Shown here piece after piece: positions 23,235 through 30,294 of a stretch of 33,807 bases of DNA. A program made the translations under genes and the position numbers. Below the pieces are notes generated by a model. That model was given only the letters and a program-made list of their open reading frames with translations. It was not told the DNA's origin and ran no database searches. Origin of the DNA: a virus; IMG/VR virus record IMGVR_UViG_3300008267_000240, positions 1 through 33,807 of that record. One strand, 5' to 3'. Each line of letters starts with the position of its first letter. Position 1 is the first letter of the stretch.

Positions 23235-23572
23235 TCGGCGAAGATGGGCTAATTCGCATGAGAACGGCGCGTAAGAGGCCGAAAGCGGTCTGGGTATGGG
23301 TAGGTATCAACCGATCCCCATGGGCGGCAAGGTGGGTCAATTATAGCGATTTGTGGGCGCACCCCGAAGTCTGCATTGAGCCGAAGGACAGAATCGACTC
23401 CCTTGACCTCCGTTTTTTGGTTGGATTGCAAGTCCACATCGATGGCGATGACACCACGGAGAGGGTGTTTGCGGCACATCTTGCCGCTTTGAAAGCCGGT
23501 GCCAAGGAGGTTTTTACCTTGCATAACGGCGAATTGATTTTCGATAAAGGGGAGGAATATGCAATTTCTTGA
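23231..23572 (+). CDS. Uncharacterised protein between initiator and helicase
   Basis: A 113-residue protein beginning at GTG 23231, which shares GTGA with the initiator stop and has GGAGGG four bases before it. An ATG at 23258 is possible. The sequence contains KAVWVWVGINRSPWAARWVN and a second half with VGLQVHIDGDDTTERVFAAH, AALKAGAKEVFTLHNGELIF. The mixture of strands and helices suggests a small globular domain, but no family is recognised. Its 3' end overlaps the helicase gene by 14 bases, so it is part of the replication operon and may be a loader or accessory factor. Confidence 0.6.
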   Translation: MIGEDGLIRMRTARKRPKAVWVWVGINRSPWAARWVNYSDLWAHPEVCIEPKDRIDSLDLRFLVGLQVHIDGDDTTERVFAAHLAALKAGAKEVFTLHNGELIFDKGEEYAIS

Positions 23573-24509
23573 TCCGGATGACATTGACTTTTCTGCCTAC
23601 CTGAAGGCCACGGACTCAGCGCAGAAGGTTAAGGAAGCCGGGGTGTACCTCACGGAACTGATGGATGAGGTTCTGAACCCCAACAAAGACCCGATCATCC
23701 AATTGCCATGGGCGAAAACCCACCAAGACTTCTCCTTCAGGCCGGGGGAGGTGACCTTGTACGCGGGGTCAAACGGAGGTGGAAAGTCCCTGATTACCGG
23801 CCAAATTGCCTTGCATTTGATCAGGCAGCACCAAAAAGTGTGCATTGCATCATTTGAGATGAAGCCCAAACGGTCATTGGAGAGGATGCTTCGGCAGTTT
23901 TCGGGGGAGAACATTCATAAACCTCGATACATGGATAAAAACAAGTACATCGAAGAAATTGTTACTAGATTACGGACATTCAGTAACAAATGTTTATGGT
24001 TCTACGATCAGCAAGGCACGGTTTCAGCCGACCAAGTGGTAGCGGTGGCCAGATATTGCGCCATCAAACTTGGGGTAACCCACTTCTTTATCGACTCCTT
24101 AATGAAGTGCGTTCAGGGTGAGGATGACTACAACGGTCAAAAGTCCTTCATCGATGAGCTCTGCTCGCTTGCGCGGGATCAAAACATCCACATTCACCTG
24201 ATCCATCACATCCGCAAGCTCAGCAACGAGGAGGCAACCCCGAATAAACACGACATCAAGGGCACCGGAGCCATTGCAGACCAAGTTGACAATGTGTTCA
24301 TGGTTTGGAGAAACAAGAAAAAAGAGCATCAGTTGTCTGCCGGGAACTCTGTAGACCCACAAACCAACGATGCCATGCTGATGTGCGAGAAGCAGAGGAA
24401 CGGCGAATCAGAGGATTGGTACTCGCTTTGGTTCCATAAAGATTCCCAACAGTTCGTAGACCAATGGGATGGCGCACCTATATCTTTCGATAACCAACCA
24501 AGGTTTTAA
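23559..24509 (+). CDS. DnaB-type replicative helicase (RecA domain only)
   Basis: A 316-residue ATPase of the DnaB/Twinkle RecA-like type. Visible motifs: Walker A GSNGGGKS (70-77), the catalytic glutamate in ASFEMKP (E100), Walker B HFFIDS (D179), motif LIHHIRK (214-220) and KGTGAIADQVDNVFMVWR (234-251). The N-terminal 60 residues do not resemble DnaB's usual N-terminal domain, and no primase domain is fused, so priming must come from the host or another protein. It should unwind the fork after loading by the initiator encoded just upstream. The start has GGAGG three bases before the ATG and lies in the preceding gene's end. Confidence 0.9.
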   Translation: MQFLDPDDIDFSAYLKATDSAQKVKEAGVYLTELMDEVLNPNKDPIIQLPWAKTHQDFSFRPGEVTLYAGSNGGGKSLITGQIALHLIRQHQKVCIASFEMKPKRSLERMLRQFSGENIHKPRYMDKNKYIEEIVTRLRTFSNKCLWFYDQQGTVSADQVVAVARYCAIKLGVTHFFIDSLMKCVQGEDDYNGQKSFIDELCSLARDQNIHIHLIHHIRKLSNEEATPNKHDIKGTGAIADQVDNVFMVWRNKKKEHQLSAGNSVDPQTNDAMLMCEKQRNGESEDWYSLWFHKDSQQFVDQWDGAPISFDNQPRF

Positions 24510-24512
24510 CTC

Positions 24513-24860
24513 ATGATTGAAATCACGCTTCCTTGGCCGCCATCAGTCAATACTTATTGGCGGATGTTTAAAAATCGAATGATCATCAGCGAGCCAGGCC
24601 GCAGATATCGAGTGGCGGTTGCTGAACAGGTTTTCTTGCAGACCCGCGGAAAGTCTACGGTCGGTAAGTTGAAGGTCACGATTGAGGCTTGGCGGCCGGA
24701 TAACCGGAGGCGGGACTTAGACAATCTTTTAAAGGCGGTCTTAGATTCGATGGGCCATGCGGGGTTATACATCGATGATTCCCTTATTGTGGATTTAAGA
24801 ATTTATTGGGCATCAGACATTGGCGGGATGTTGAAAATAAAAATTGAGGAACTTGAATGA
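24513..24860 (+). CDS. rusA: RusA Holliday-junction resolvase
   Basis: A 115-residue endonuclease with the RusA pattern: LPWPPSVNTYWR at the start, then RRRDLDNLLKAVLDSM (65-80) and GLYIDDSLIVDL (84-95). The aspartates D68, D70 and D89 correspond to the metal-binding triad of E. coli RusA. It would cut four-way junctions from recombination or replication before packaging. It starts three bases after the helicase stop and shares ATGA with the next gene. The length is normal for the family, and all catalytic positions are intact. Confidence 0.92.
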   Translation: MIEITLPWPPSVNTYWRMFKNRMIISEPGRRYRVAVAEQVFLQTRGKSTVGKLKVTIEAWRPDNRRRDLDNLLKAVLDSMGHAGLYIDDSLIVDLRIYWASDIGGMLKIKIEELE

Positions 24861-25060
24861 AGCGATTACATGGTTGGGCAATAAAAATGAAAAACGGTGG
24901 CTTCGTTCAAAACCAAAACCGCGAGTATTGGGAGGCCGACAGAACGATAGTGTTCCGCACAAGGAAGCAAGCAGAGAGCTGGTTGGCGGGCAATGAGTTT
25001 TGGAACCCAAAAGCATCCGTTGCAAGGGTAACTTTAACTGTAAAGGAGTATGGAGAATGA
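24857..25060 (+). CDS. Small uncharacterised protein
   Basis: A 67-residue basic protein: MKRLHGWAIKMKNGGFVQNQ, then REYWEADRTIVFRTRKQAES and the end ASVARVTLTVKEYGE. The alternating hydrophobic strands and the tryptophans suggest a small beta-rich fold. Both ends overlap neighbours by four bases (ATGA), so it is firmly embedded between rusA and the next gene. No motif or family is recognised. Confidence 0.65.
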   Translation: MKRLHGWAIKMKNGGFVQNQNREYWEADRTIVFRTRKQAESWLAGNEFWNPKASVARVTLTVKEYGE

Positions 25061-25401
25061 GCCAAGAAGATAATCAAAACAGAGACCCGCATCGAGCGGT
25101 CGATTACATCATTGCAAATGCCAAAAAGTTTGCTAAGGCGAAAGCTGAACGAATTTATATTGAGGAGTACCGCAAGAGCCTCAAGTCGATCCTGATGAAG
25201 AGAAGCCTTGAGGAAAGCCTTGGGGCGCAAGAGCGTGAGGCTTATGCCCACGATGAGTATAAAGAATTGCTACAGGGGCTACGCGAGGCCGTAGAAATTG
25301 AAGAAAAACTTCGGTGGAACCTAATCGCTGCCCAAGCCCGCGTTGAGATTTGGAGAAGCGAGCAAGCCAACCTAAGGACTGAGGGAAGAGTCACTCTATG
25401 A
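25057..25401 (+). CDS. Helical protein of unknown function
   Basis: A 114-residue protein from ATG 25057, which shares ATGA with the preceding gene. An earlier in-frame opening lies wholly inside that gene and is unlikely. It begins MSQEDNQNRDPHRAVDYIIA and continues with charged helices (AKKFAKAKAERIYIEEYRKS, LQGLREAVEIEEKLRWNLIA) that look like a coiled coil. Proteins with the layout D-x-x-I-x-x-x-A-x-x-(Y/F)-A-x-A-x-A-x-R-x-Y-x-E-x-(Y/F)-R-K-S are widespread in phages, next to replication genes, without a known role. Its stop shares ATGA with the next gene. Confidence 0.65.
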   Translation: MSQEDNQNRDPHRAVDYIIANAKKFAKAKAERIYIEEYRKSLKSILMKRSLEESLGAQEREAYAHDEYKELLQGLREAVEIEEKLRWNLIAAQARVEIWRSEQANLRTEGRVTL

Positions 25402-25628
25402 CACCTGAGATCGAAGAGGGCGACTGGGTTTTGGTCTGCGAAACCAACGAAAAAGGTCGCGTGACAGAGGTCTTCGATGAAGGAGAGCGGTTCTTGCTTC
25501 ATATCCCGGCTAACGATAAGTGGCCATTTCCAAAAAGAATGCACGTCATGATTGAAAAGATTAGAAAAATAAGGCCACCGAAAGAAGAAAAGCCTGAGTT
25601 GTATTGGGAACAACCAAAACTTTTTTAA
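25398..25628 (+). CDS. Small uncharacterised protein, possible SH3-like fold
   Basis: A 76-residue acidic protein: MTPEIEEGDWVLVCETNEKG, then RVTEVFDEGERFLLHIPAND and a charged C-terminus. The opening EGDWVLV-x(7)-GRVTEV resembles the small beta-barrel (KOW/SH3-like) domains seen in transcription and chromatin factors, but this is a loose pattern and not a diagnostic hit. ATGA overlaps the gene before it. The following gene starts ten bases downstream behind its own AAGGAG. Confidence 0.6.
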   Translation: MTPEIEEGDWVLVCETNEKGRVTEVFDEGERFLLHIPANDKWPFPKRMHVMIEKIRKIRPPKEEKPELYWEQPKLF

Positions 25629-25638
25629 GGAGATGTAG

Positions 25639-25971
25639 ATGAAAAAAACATTAATTGCAATCTTGTTGTTACCAAGTATGGCAAGCGCCGAATTTTTAAC
25701 CGGTAACGATTTGTTATCAAGAATGAATAGCGAGGAAGTAGTCCAAAGGATGTTTGCATTGGGCTATGTGGCCGGGGTCAGCGATGCCCAACAACACGTC
25801 TTTAGTTGCCCGCCAGCCGGTGTAACCAATGGGCAAGTGAGGGATGTTGCCAGAAGTTATATTGAAGCCAACCCTGGCATACGCCATAAAAGCGCAGATA
25901 TGTTAATTACCGATGCGCTCAAGCAAGTATGGCCCTGTGCGAATAGAAACAAAAGTAGGGGCGGAGTATAA
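25639..25971 (+). CDS. Secreted Rap1a/Tai immunity-like protein
   Basis: A 110-residue protein with a clear Sec signal peptide (MKKTLIAILLLPSMASA, cut after residue 17), so it should reach the periplasm. The mature part fits the Rap1a/Tai family (PF18602): FLTGNDLL, GYVAGVSDA (42-50), a C-P-P-x-G-V-T-x-G-Q segment (57-66), IEANPGIRHKSA (75-86) and LKQVWPC (94-100). C57 and C100 could form a disulphide. Family members with known roles bind and neutralise T6SS peptidoglycan amidases of the Tae type, but many homologues are uncharacterised. In a phage it could protect the infected cell from rival effectors, modulate lysis enzymes or exclude other phages. It has a strong AAGGAG site six bases upstream. 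Confidence 0.75.
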   Translation: MKKTLIAILLLPSMASAEFLTGNDLLSRMNSEEVVQRMFALGYVAGVSDAQQHVFSCPPAGVTNGQVRDVARSYIEANPGIRHKSADMLITDALKQVWPCANRNKSRGGV

Positions 25972-25990
25972 AAACAATTGGAGAAGCATC

Positions 25991-26221
25991 ATGGATCTTG
26001 ATTACCACGAAATGGATATGCAACTTGCTTCAGCGAATAGTCGAATTAAGGAACTAGAGGCATTGTTGGATACAAAAAGAAAACAAATAATTGAGTGGCA
26101 GTCATTGGCTCAAAAACAAAGAAACAATGAAAGTTTGTGGAAACCACCCATGACTGCATTTGGCCATGAGATGCAATCCGCCCTTCGAGATCTTCATGCC
26201 ACTCTTTTGGACAACAAATGA
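25991..26221 (+). CDS. Short coiled-coil protein
   Basis: A 76-residue protein from ATG 25991: MDLDYHEMDMQLASANSRIK, followed by ELEALLDTKRKQIIEWQSLA and the end EMQSALRDLHATLLDNK. GGAG lies seven bases before the ATG. A longer in-frame opening overlaps the previous gene and lacks a ribosome site. A heptad pattern over residues about 10-45 indicates a coiled coil. It shares ATGA with the methyltransferase start, so the two are translationally coupled. Function unknown. Confidence 0.65.
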   Translation: MDLDYHEMDMQLASANSRIKELEALLDTKRKQIIEWQSLAQKQRNNESLWKPPMTAFGHEMQSALRDLHATLLDNK

Positions 26222-27888
26222 AATATTTATCGGTCTGTAGTGGCATCGAAGCGGCCACATCGGCGTGGCACCACATGGGTTGGGAGCCGGTTGCTTTCTC
26301 AGAGATTGATGCCTTCCCATCTGCGGTGCTCAAGCACCATTACCCAACAGTCCCTAACCTTGGGGATATGTCCAAATTTAAGGAGTGGAATCTTGGAACA
26401 ATTGACCTTCTTGTCGGAGGAACCCCCTGTCAGTCCTTCTCTGTCGCCGGACTCAGAAAAGGATTGGATGACCCGCGTGGCAACCTCATGCTCACCTTTG
26501 GTGCCATTGCTCGCCACCTCTCTCCCCGTTGGCTGGTTTGGGAGAATGTCCCTGGGGTCTTGTCATCTAACGGAGGAAAAGATTTTGGTGCCTTCCTCGG
26601 AATGTTGGGAGAACTCGGGTATGGGTTTGCCTACAGAGTTCTTGACGCTCAGTACTTTGGAGTGGCACAAAGACGCCGCCGTGTGTTCGTTGTCGGATGT
26701 CTTGGAAACTGGCGAGATGCCGCAGCGGTTCTTTTTGAGCTCGCAAGCCTGTCGGGGAATCCTCCGCCGAGCAGAGAAGCGAGGAAAGTCACTCCCACCC
26801 TCTCTGCATCAGGCACTGGCGTCAGTCGTGTCGGGTTCAACTGCGAAGATGAATGGTTTATCCCACAAACCGCCGGAACCCTTGACCGGCAATGCGGAGG
26901 GGGAAAGTTAGATCATCAGTACGCCCAAAGTGGCCAACTTTTGCCAACTTGGTGGGATGGCGCTGAGAGCGCGGCAAGCCTGACAACTCGATGTCATGAC
27001 CAATTTATGCCAGATAAAGGTAACTTTGCGGCCGTGGTTCAGCCGATTCCATTCAGGAAGTCTAAGCGAGCTCAAAGCGTAGATGATGATGAGTCTTGGG
27101 TGGATGGGGAGGTGGCTAATACCATCAATCTATTCGATCAGGGCGACACTAGAACCACCCACGCGGTAGTGCAGACAATCCCAATCCATGACAAGGCTAC
27201 CCGACACCAAGGCGGGGGCGACACCCGGAACGGGGATGGAGCCGGCAACGGTTTGGGGGTAGGTAAACCAGGCGACCCGTGCCCAACCCTGACCGCGGGC
27301 GATAAACACGCCATCGCCTTCACCTCAGAACAAACACCAAAGGCGAGCTCTGACCTTGCCCACACCCTTACGAACACCACCTTTAAACACAATCAGATGG
27401 TCGCGTTTTCCTCAAATATGAGCGTTCCGGACTGTCAGATTGATGTCTCCCCAACGCTGAAGCTGGGGGGCCAAGGGGGCGGTAACCCGCCGGCGATAGC
27501 CTTTAATGGGGACCAGTCAGAGAAGACCCGCAGCATGGGAGAGTCCGTAGAACACACCCCTACCCTGAGGGCTGATGGGCCGTGCCATGTTGCCGCCCCA
27601 TCGCTAACCGCCACCAATAATCCGAGCCGTAGCCCTCAGTCTTCAGAAGTTACCCAACAAGTCGGGGCGGTTTACCAGGCATCGATGGCCGTGAGGCGGC
27701 TCACCCCCCGCGAATGTGAGCGGCTCCAAGGCTTTCCGGATGACCATACCCTGATTCCTTGGCGGGGCAAGGAGGCTGCCCTATGCCCGGATGGCCCCAG
27801 GTACAAGGCTTTGGGCAACTCAATGGCGGTCCCGGTCATGCGGTGGATCGGGGAGCGGATAAGGATGGTCAATGAACTACCGAAATAA
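26218..27888 (+). CDS. DNA (cytosine-5) methyltransferase with a repeat-rich insert
   Basis: A 556-residue m5C methyltransferase. The catalytic domain is complete: motif I SVCSGIEAA (5-13), GGTPCQSFSVAG with C71, ENV (109-111), QRRRR (151-155), then C-terminal RRLTPRECERLQGF (493-506) and YKALGNSMAVP (529-539). Between QRRRR and motif IX lies a stretch of more than 300 residues, far longer than in a typical single-specificity enzyme, built from loosely repeated units such as CPTLTAGDKHAIAF, HTLTNTTFKHNQMVAF and SPTLKLGGQGG. These may be serial target-recognition modules. It probably methylates phage DNA against host restriction. There is no cognate restriction enzyme in view. It overlaps the YbcO-like gene by 17 bases. 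Confidence 0.92.
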   Translation: MKYLSVCSGIEAATSAWHHMGWEPVAFSEIDAFPSAVLKHHYPTVPNLGDMSKFKEWNLGTIDLLVGGTPCQSFSVAGLRKGLDDPRGNLMLTFGAIARHLSPRWLVWENVPGVLSSNGGKDFGAFLGMLGELGYGFAYRVLDAQYFGVAQRRRRVFVVGCLGNWRDAAAVLFELASLSGNPPPSREARKVTPTLSASGTGVSRVGFNCEDEWFIPQTAGTLDRQCGGGKLDHQYAQSGQLLPTWWDGAESAASLTTRCHDQFMPDKGNFAAVVQPIPFRKSKRAQSVDDDESWVDGEVANTINLFDQGDTRTTHAVVQTIPIHDKATRHQGGGDTRNGDGAGNGLGVGKPGDPCPTLTAGDKHAIAFTSEQTPKASSDLAHTLTNTTFKHNQMVAFSSNMSVPDCQIDVSPTLKLGGQGGGNPPAIAFNGDQSEKTRSMGESVEHTPTLRADGPCHVAAPSLTATNNPSRSPQSSEVTQQVGAVYQASMAVRRLTPRECERLQGFPDDHTLIPWRGKEAALCPDGPRYKALGNSMAVPVMRWIGERIRMVNELPK

Positions 27889-28168
27889 ACCTCTCTTAGA
27901 GGTCGTGCGGGATGCCCCCTGCCAGCTTTGCGGGGCGCAGGATGGAACCGTGGTGGCCGCTCATAGCAATCAGCAAAGGGATGGTAAGGGCACCGGGATC
28001 AAGGCTCACGACTACCGGATAGCGGCTCTGTGCTACGGGTGCCATATGCAACTAGACCAAGGCTCCAAGATGAGCAAGGAGGATCGGGTGGACATCTGGG
28101 AAATGGCGCACCGCAAGACGGTGGGGTGGCTATTTGAAAATGACCGGCTAAAGGTAATACCCGACTAA
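27872..28168 (+). CDS. ybcO: YbcO-like (DUF1364) HNH-type nuclease
   Basis: A 98-residue protein of the YbcO/DUF1364 type: RNKPLLEVVRDAPCQLCGAQ, VVAAHSNQQRDGKGTGIKAH, and AALCYGCHMQLDQGS. Two C-x-x-C pairs (C17/C20, C54/C57) and histidines H31 and H58 form the zinc and active-site framework of the HNH-like fold. The family is found in lambdoid and other phages near rusA or antiterminator genes, as in DLP12. The exact substrate is unclear. It overlaps the methyltransferase gene by 17 bases, so it would be co-translated. It is the last gene before a new promoter. Confidence 0.85.
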   Translation: MNYRNKPLLEVVRDAPCQLCGAQDGTVVAAHSNQQRDGKGTGIKAHDYRIAALCYGCHMQLDQGSKMSKEDRVDIWEMAHRKTVGWLFENDRLKVIPD

Positions 28169-28194
28169 AACCTAGGGGTTATTATAAAAAAGTG

Positions 28195-28224
28195 TTTACA
28201 GATAATTTAAGTATCGCTTACATT
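28195..28224 (+). promoter_or_regulatory. Promoter of the second early block
   Basis: TTTACA (28195-28200), an 18-base spacer, then TACATT (28219-28224), a sigma70-like pair in AT-rich DNA after the ybcO stop. A start near 28231 would sit at the palindrome 28232-28246. It would drive the run of small genes from 28271 to 30515. Confidence 0.5.
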
Positions 28225-28231
28225 ATCACTA

Positions 28232-28246
28232 CGGTCAGCGTGACCG
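28232..28246. promoter_or_regulatory. 15-bp palindromic operator at the predicted transcription start
   Basis: CGGTCAGCGTGACCG has perfect 6-base arms (CGGTCA / TGACCG) around GCG, just after the -10 box TACATT. A repressor bound here would block the start. It does not resemble the palindrome at 22314-22330, so a different regulator (phage or host) is implied. Confidence 0.55.
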
Positions 28247-28270
28247 GTTAGGAAAGAAAAGGAAAGCAAA

Positions 28271-28564
28271 ATGCACAATGACATCGTTACCACCAACATC
28301 GACCGCTTAGGTCTTCTGCTCGCTGAGATTGATCGCCTTACCAAAGAGGCAAATGGCATCAAAGATAATCTCAAAGATATTGCCACCCTCCCCAACGGTT
28401 CCAAAGAGTTTATTGGCAACCTCTTCCGTGCATTAGTTATTGAGTCGGATCGTAAGACAACCGACTACAAAAAACTCATTGATGATCTTGGTATTGCATC
28501 AGATGTAGTTGCAAAGTACACCAATACATCTGCCGTGTTTTCTGTAAAAACAACCGCACGATAA
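28271..28564 (+). CDS. Small uncharacterised protein, first gene of the second early block
   Basis: A 97-residue protein, MHNDIVTTNIDRLGLLLAEI, with an AGGAAAG ribosome site. The N-terminal half is one helix (DRLTKEANGIKDNLKDIATL) and is followed by GSKEFIGNLFRALVIESDRK. Helical, slightly acidic, with no cysteines. Short helical proteins of this layout, with DRLG-x-L-x-A-x-I-x-x-L in the first 30 residues, are common in phage early regions, often without known role. Being first after an operator-controlled promoter, it is likely made very early in infection. Confidence 0.7.
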   Translation: MHNDIVTTNIDRLGLLLAEIDRLTKEANGIKDNLKDIATLPNGSKEFIGNLFRALVIESDRKTTDYKKLIDDLGIASDVVAKYTNTSAVFSVKTTAR

Positions 28565-28574
28565 GGAGATAGTC

Positions 28575-28862
28575 ATGACAATTACATTCGTTCACATCAA
28601 AGATGTCACACCACGCTCTACCCGTGTGTATTCGCAAGAAGAATTGCATTCAGCATTTGATCGCGTAAAAAATAAGGAGCATTGGAAGTTACCTATTCAA
28701 TGCTCTATTGATTACAAAGATCAAGAGGATATTAATTTGATCACGGAGGCGGTAGTTCACTTCACGGGTTCGGTGCCTCAATTCGATGTATATCAATTAA
28801 AGAGTGGCAAGAAAAGAGTAAGGATTTTCGCGGTTGGTTATTACTACGCTATCGGAGCATAA
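28575..28862 (+). CDS. Small uncharacterised protein
   Basis: A 95-residue protein, MTITFVHIKDVTPRSTRVYS, preceded by AAGGAG. It has mixed alpha/beta composition: a beta start, then a helix (EELHSAFDRVKNKEHWKLPI), a central part with ITEAVVHFTGSVPQFDVYQL, and a final strand pair (SGKKRVRIFAVGYYYAIGA). The strong ribosome site and early promoter suggest abundant synthesis. I do not recognise the family. It is compatible with a small host-takeover or anti-defence protein, as this kind of block often encodes, but there is no direct evidence. Confidence 0.65.
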   Translation: MTITFVHIKDVTPRSTRVYSQEELHSAFDRVKNKEHWKLPIQCSIDYKDQEDINLITEAVVHFTGSVPQFDVYQLKSGKKRVRIFAVGYYYAIGA

Positions 28863-28864
28863 CA

Positions 28865-29053
28865 ATGATTAAGAAAGGAGACATCGTAAAGATTAAACCT
28901 GAGTGGCAAGATCCGGGTGATGACAAATGCACCTTTATTGCCACGGAAGATCAGACTGAAGATAGCCCAAGAATTACGATCCGTGCAGAAATTGGTTGGG
29001 TTATTAATCCAACCTACCGTGTAGACATCGATATGTTAGATCTAAATAACTGA
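28865..29053 (+). CDS. Small uncharacterised protein, possible SH3-like fold
   Basis: A 62-residue acidic protein: MIKKGDIVKIKPEWQDPGDD, then TFIATEDQTEDSPRITIRAE and the end GWVINPTYRVDIDMLDL. The opening KKGDIVKIKPEW is the usual first strand of small SH3/KOW-like beta barrels in phage proteins. GGAG lies seven bases before the ATG, and the previous stop is two bases away. There are no catalytic residues or cysteine clusters apart from a single Cys. Role unknown. Confidence 0.65.
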   Translation: MIKKGDIVKIKPEWQDPGDDKCTFIATEDQTEDSPRITIRAEIGWVINPTYRVDIDMLDLNN

Positions 29054-29063
29054 GGAGAATATT

Positions 29064-29510
29064 ATGAAAGAGCAATTAGCAATCAAAGGTTTGAAAACTT
29101 GGACAACTTATGATGGTGGTGGTTATCAATTTAACCTCTACCGTAACAACAAAAAGGTTGCGTTTGTACATGAGGCCGGTGTCGGTGGTTGTTTGGACAT
29201 CGATTGGTCGGATGCACAAGCCAAAGCAGATATCGAAGCATATGTAAAGACTCTTCCAAAGATTGAAATGAAGAATCTTCCGGAGGGTTGCGAACCCGTT
29301 GTGTTAGATGCTTCCGTAGATCTGTTTATGGAAGAGTTGGTAACGGCATATGAGTGGGAAAAGAAACTCAGTCGGTACCGCAAGCAGAATACGCTTTTCC
29401 GTTTGCTTAACGATCCGGACTATTCGTTCAGACCTTTAAAGACTTTAGATTTAACAAAGGCTAAGGAATTCTTGGATAAGAAGTATCCCAATCAATATAC
29501 TTTTGTGTGA
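29064..29510 (+). CDS. Uncharacterised protein, largest of the second early block
   Basis: A 148-residue protein with a strong GAGGAG site. The N-terminal part is beta-rich (TYDGGGYQFNLYRNNKKVAF, then VHEAGVGGCLDIDW), followed by helices (DAQAKADIEAYVKTLPKIEM, LFMEELVTAYEWEKKLSRYR) and a C-terminal end that reads KAKEFLDKKYPNQYTFV. The first 55 residues look like a small beta-sheet domain of the kind often present in phage early proteins. No active-site motif is recognised, so the function stays open. As the largest unknown of an operator-controlled early block it is a good candidate for host interaction. Confidence 0.65.
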   Translation: MKEQLAIKGLKTWTTYDGGGYQFNLYRNNKKVAFVHEAGVGGCLDIDWSDAQAKADIEAYVKTLPKIEMKNLPEGCEPVVLDASVDLFMEELVTAYEWEKKLSRYRKQNTLFRLLNDPDYSFRPLKTLDLTKAKEFLDKKYPNQYTFV

Positions 29511-29518
29511 GGTGACAT

Positions 29519-29674
29519 ATGAGCACGGGATGGGTAGTTGAGAAATTTGAGAAAGAAAAGGACTCCGAAGAGGTGTTCTTTTCTTGGGAGAAAGGGGAGG
29601 TCTTAGAGAAGGCCGATGAGTTAAACGAAACCGCCCCTATCGGAACTTGGTACGGATGGAGGATGAATCGATGA
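29519..29674 (+). CDS. Small acidic protein
   Basis: A 51-residue protein starting at ATG 29519: MSTGWVVEKFEKEKDSEEVF, then FSWEKGEVLEKADELNETAP and IGTWYGWRMNR. GAGGTG lies four bases upstream, and the stop shares ATGA with the next gene. Charged and helical, with several tryptophans. The coupling on both sides makes it a real gene despite its length. No family is recognised. Confidence 0.65.
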   Translation: MSTGWVVEKFEKEKDSEEVFFSWEKGEVLEKADELNETAPIGTWYGWRMNR

Positions 29675-29874
29675 GCAATGTAATCAAACTTAGGAAACCC
29701 GTGGATTTCCACCAAGCATCCAACCTGATGGCTAATGGCCATTTAGGGGGGTTTGCGGAGTCCCTTGCCCTCACATGGTTCAAGGCAGACTCAGTTAATC
29801 GGGAAAAGATCCAATCGACTTGGCCTGATCTATTTATCCGTGCATTTGAAATCTTTGAGGAGCGGGACAAATGA
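29671..29874 (+). CDS. Small uncharacterised protein
   Basis: A 67-residue protein from ATG 29671 (ATGA overlap with the previous gene). An upstream in-frame opening is less likely. It starts MSNVIKLRKPVDFHQASNLM and continues GGFAESLALTWFKADSVNRE with the end FIRAFEIFEERDK. A single helical domain is likely. Its stop shares ATGA with the next gene. No recognised motif. Confidence 0.6.
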   Translation: MSNVIKLRKPVDFHQASNLMANGHLGGFAESLALTWFKADSVNREKIQSTWPDLFIRAFEIFEERDK

Positions 29875-30089
29875 TCCTTGCCTATTGTGACTACATATCC
29901 CACATCATCCAAAAGAACCTGAAGAGGATCGATCAGGATGCCATGATCGACTCTGTTGGCAAGGTTCAGTTTGACCTTGATCGGGATGGATCTTATCGAT
30001 CTACTAGGAAAATCATCAATGTCGTGGATAAGCACGGCACGGCATACACGATTACAATAGAGGAGAAGCGTAGTGATCAAAAAATCTGA
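29871..30089 (+). CDS. Small uncharacterised protein
   Basis: A 72-residue protein: MILAYCDYISHIIQKNLKRI, then DSVGKVQFDLDRDGSYRSTR and the end YTITIEEKRSDQKI. Mixed helix and strand. The segment D-L-D-R-D-G-S is Asp-rich but too short to be called a metal site. It overlaps both neighbours, the next by 17 bases. Function unknown. Confidence 0.6.
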   Translation: MILAYCDYISHIIQKNLKRIDQDAMIDSVGKVQFDLDRDGSYRSTRKIINVVDKHGTAYTITIEEKRSDQKI

Positions 30090-30294
30090 GTCAAGACCTA
30101 AATTTACAATTAGAGAACTTTTGTCAACGGCGAAGAATTATGGAGTCCAAATACCGAATACGCCGGAGGGTCTCAACAAGTTTTTATTATTCGGTGCGGC
30201 TCTTTGGGTTAGGGGTACAGTAGAGGGCTACCAAAACGCCATGGACATTTGGGAGCGATTAAAGAAAAAAAACAAAAGAGGAGAAGCGAGATGA
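30073..30294 (+). CDS. Small uncharacterised protein with GTG start
   Basis: A 73-residue basic protein starting at GTG 30073, which has GAGGAG about seven bases upstream: MIKKSESRPKFTIRELLSTA (first residue read as Met), then IPNTPEGLNKFLLFGAALWV and the end ERLKKKNKRGEAR. The middle part with GLNKFLLFGAALWVRGTVEG and the similarly placed LEFCDKLWMHGLQTGID of the next protein suggest that the two genes are distant duplicates. The stop shares ATGA with the next gene. Function unknown. Confidence 0.6.
   Translation: MIKKSESRPKFTIRELLSTAKNYGVQIPNTPEGLNKFLLFGAALWVRGTVEGYQNAMDIWERLKKKNKRGEAR

Noticed and set aside
26240-26911. A 223-codon plus-strand frame overlapping the methyltransferase.
   Set aside because: It is a shadow frame of a gene with all conserved motifs intact, and its translation shows no family pattern.
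28169-28180. AACCTAGGGGTT after the ybcO stop, considered as a terminator.
   Set aside because: Only four paired bases and no T run, so it is unlikely to terminate transcription.
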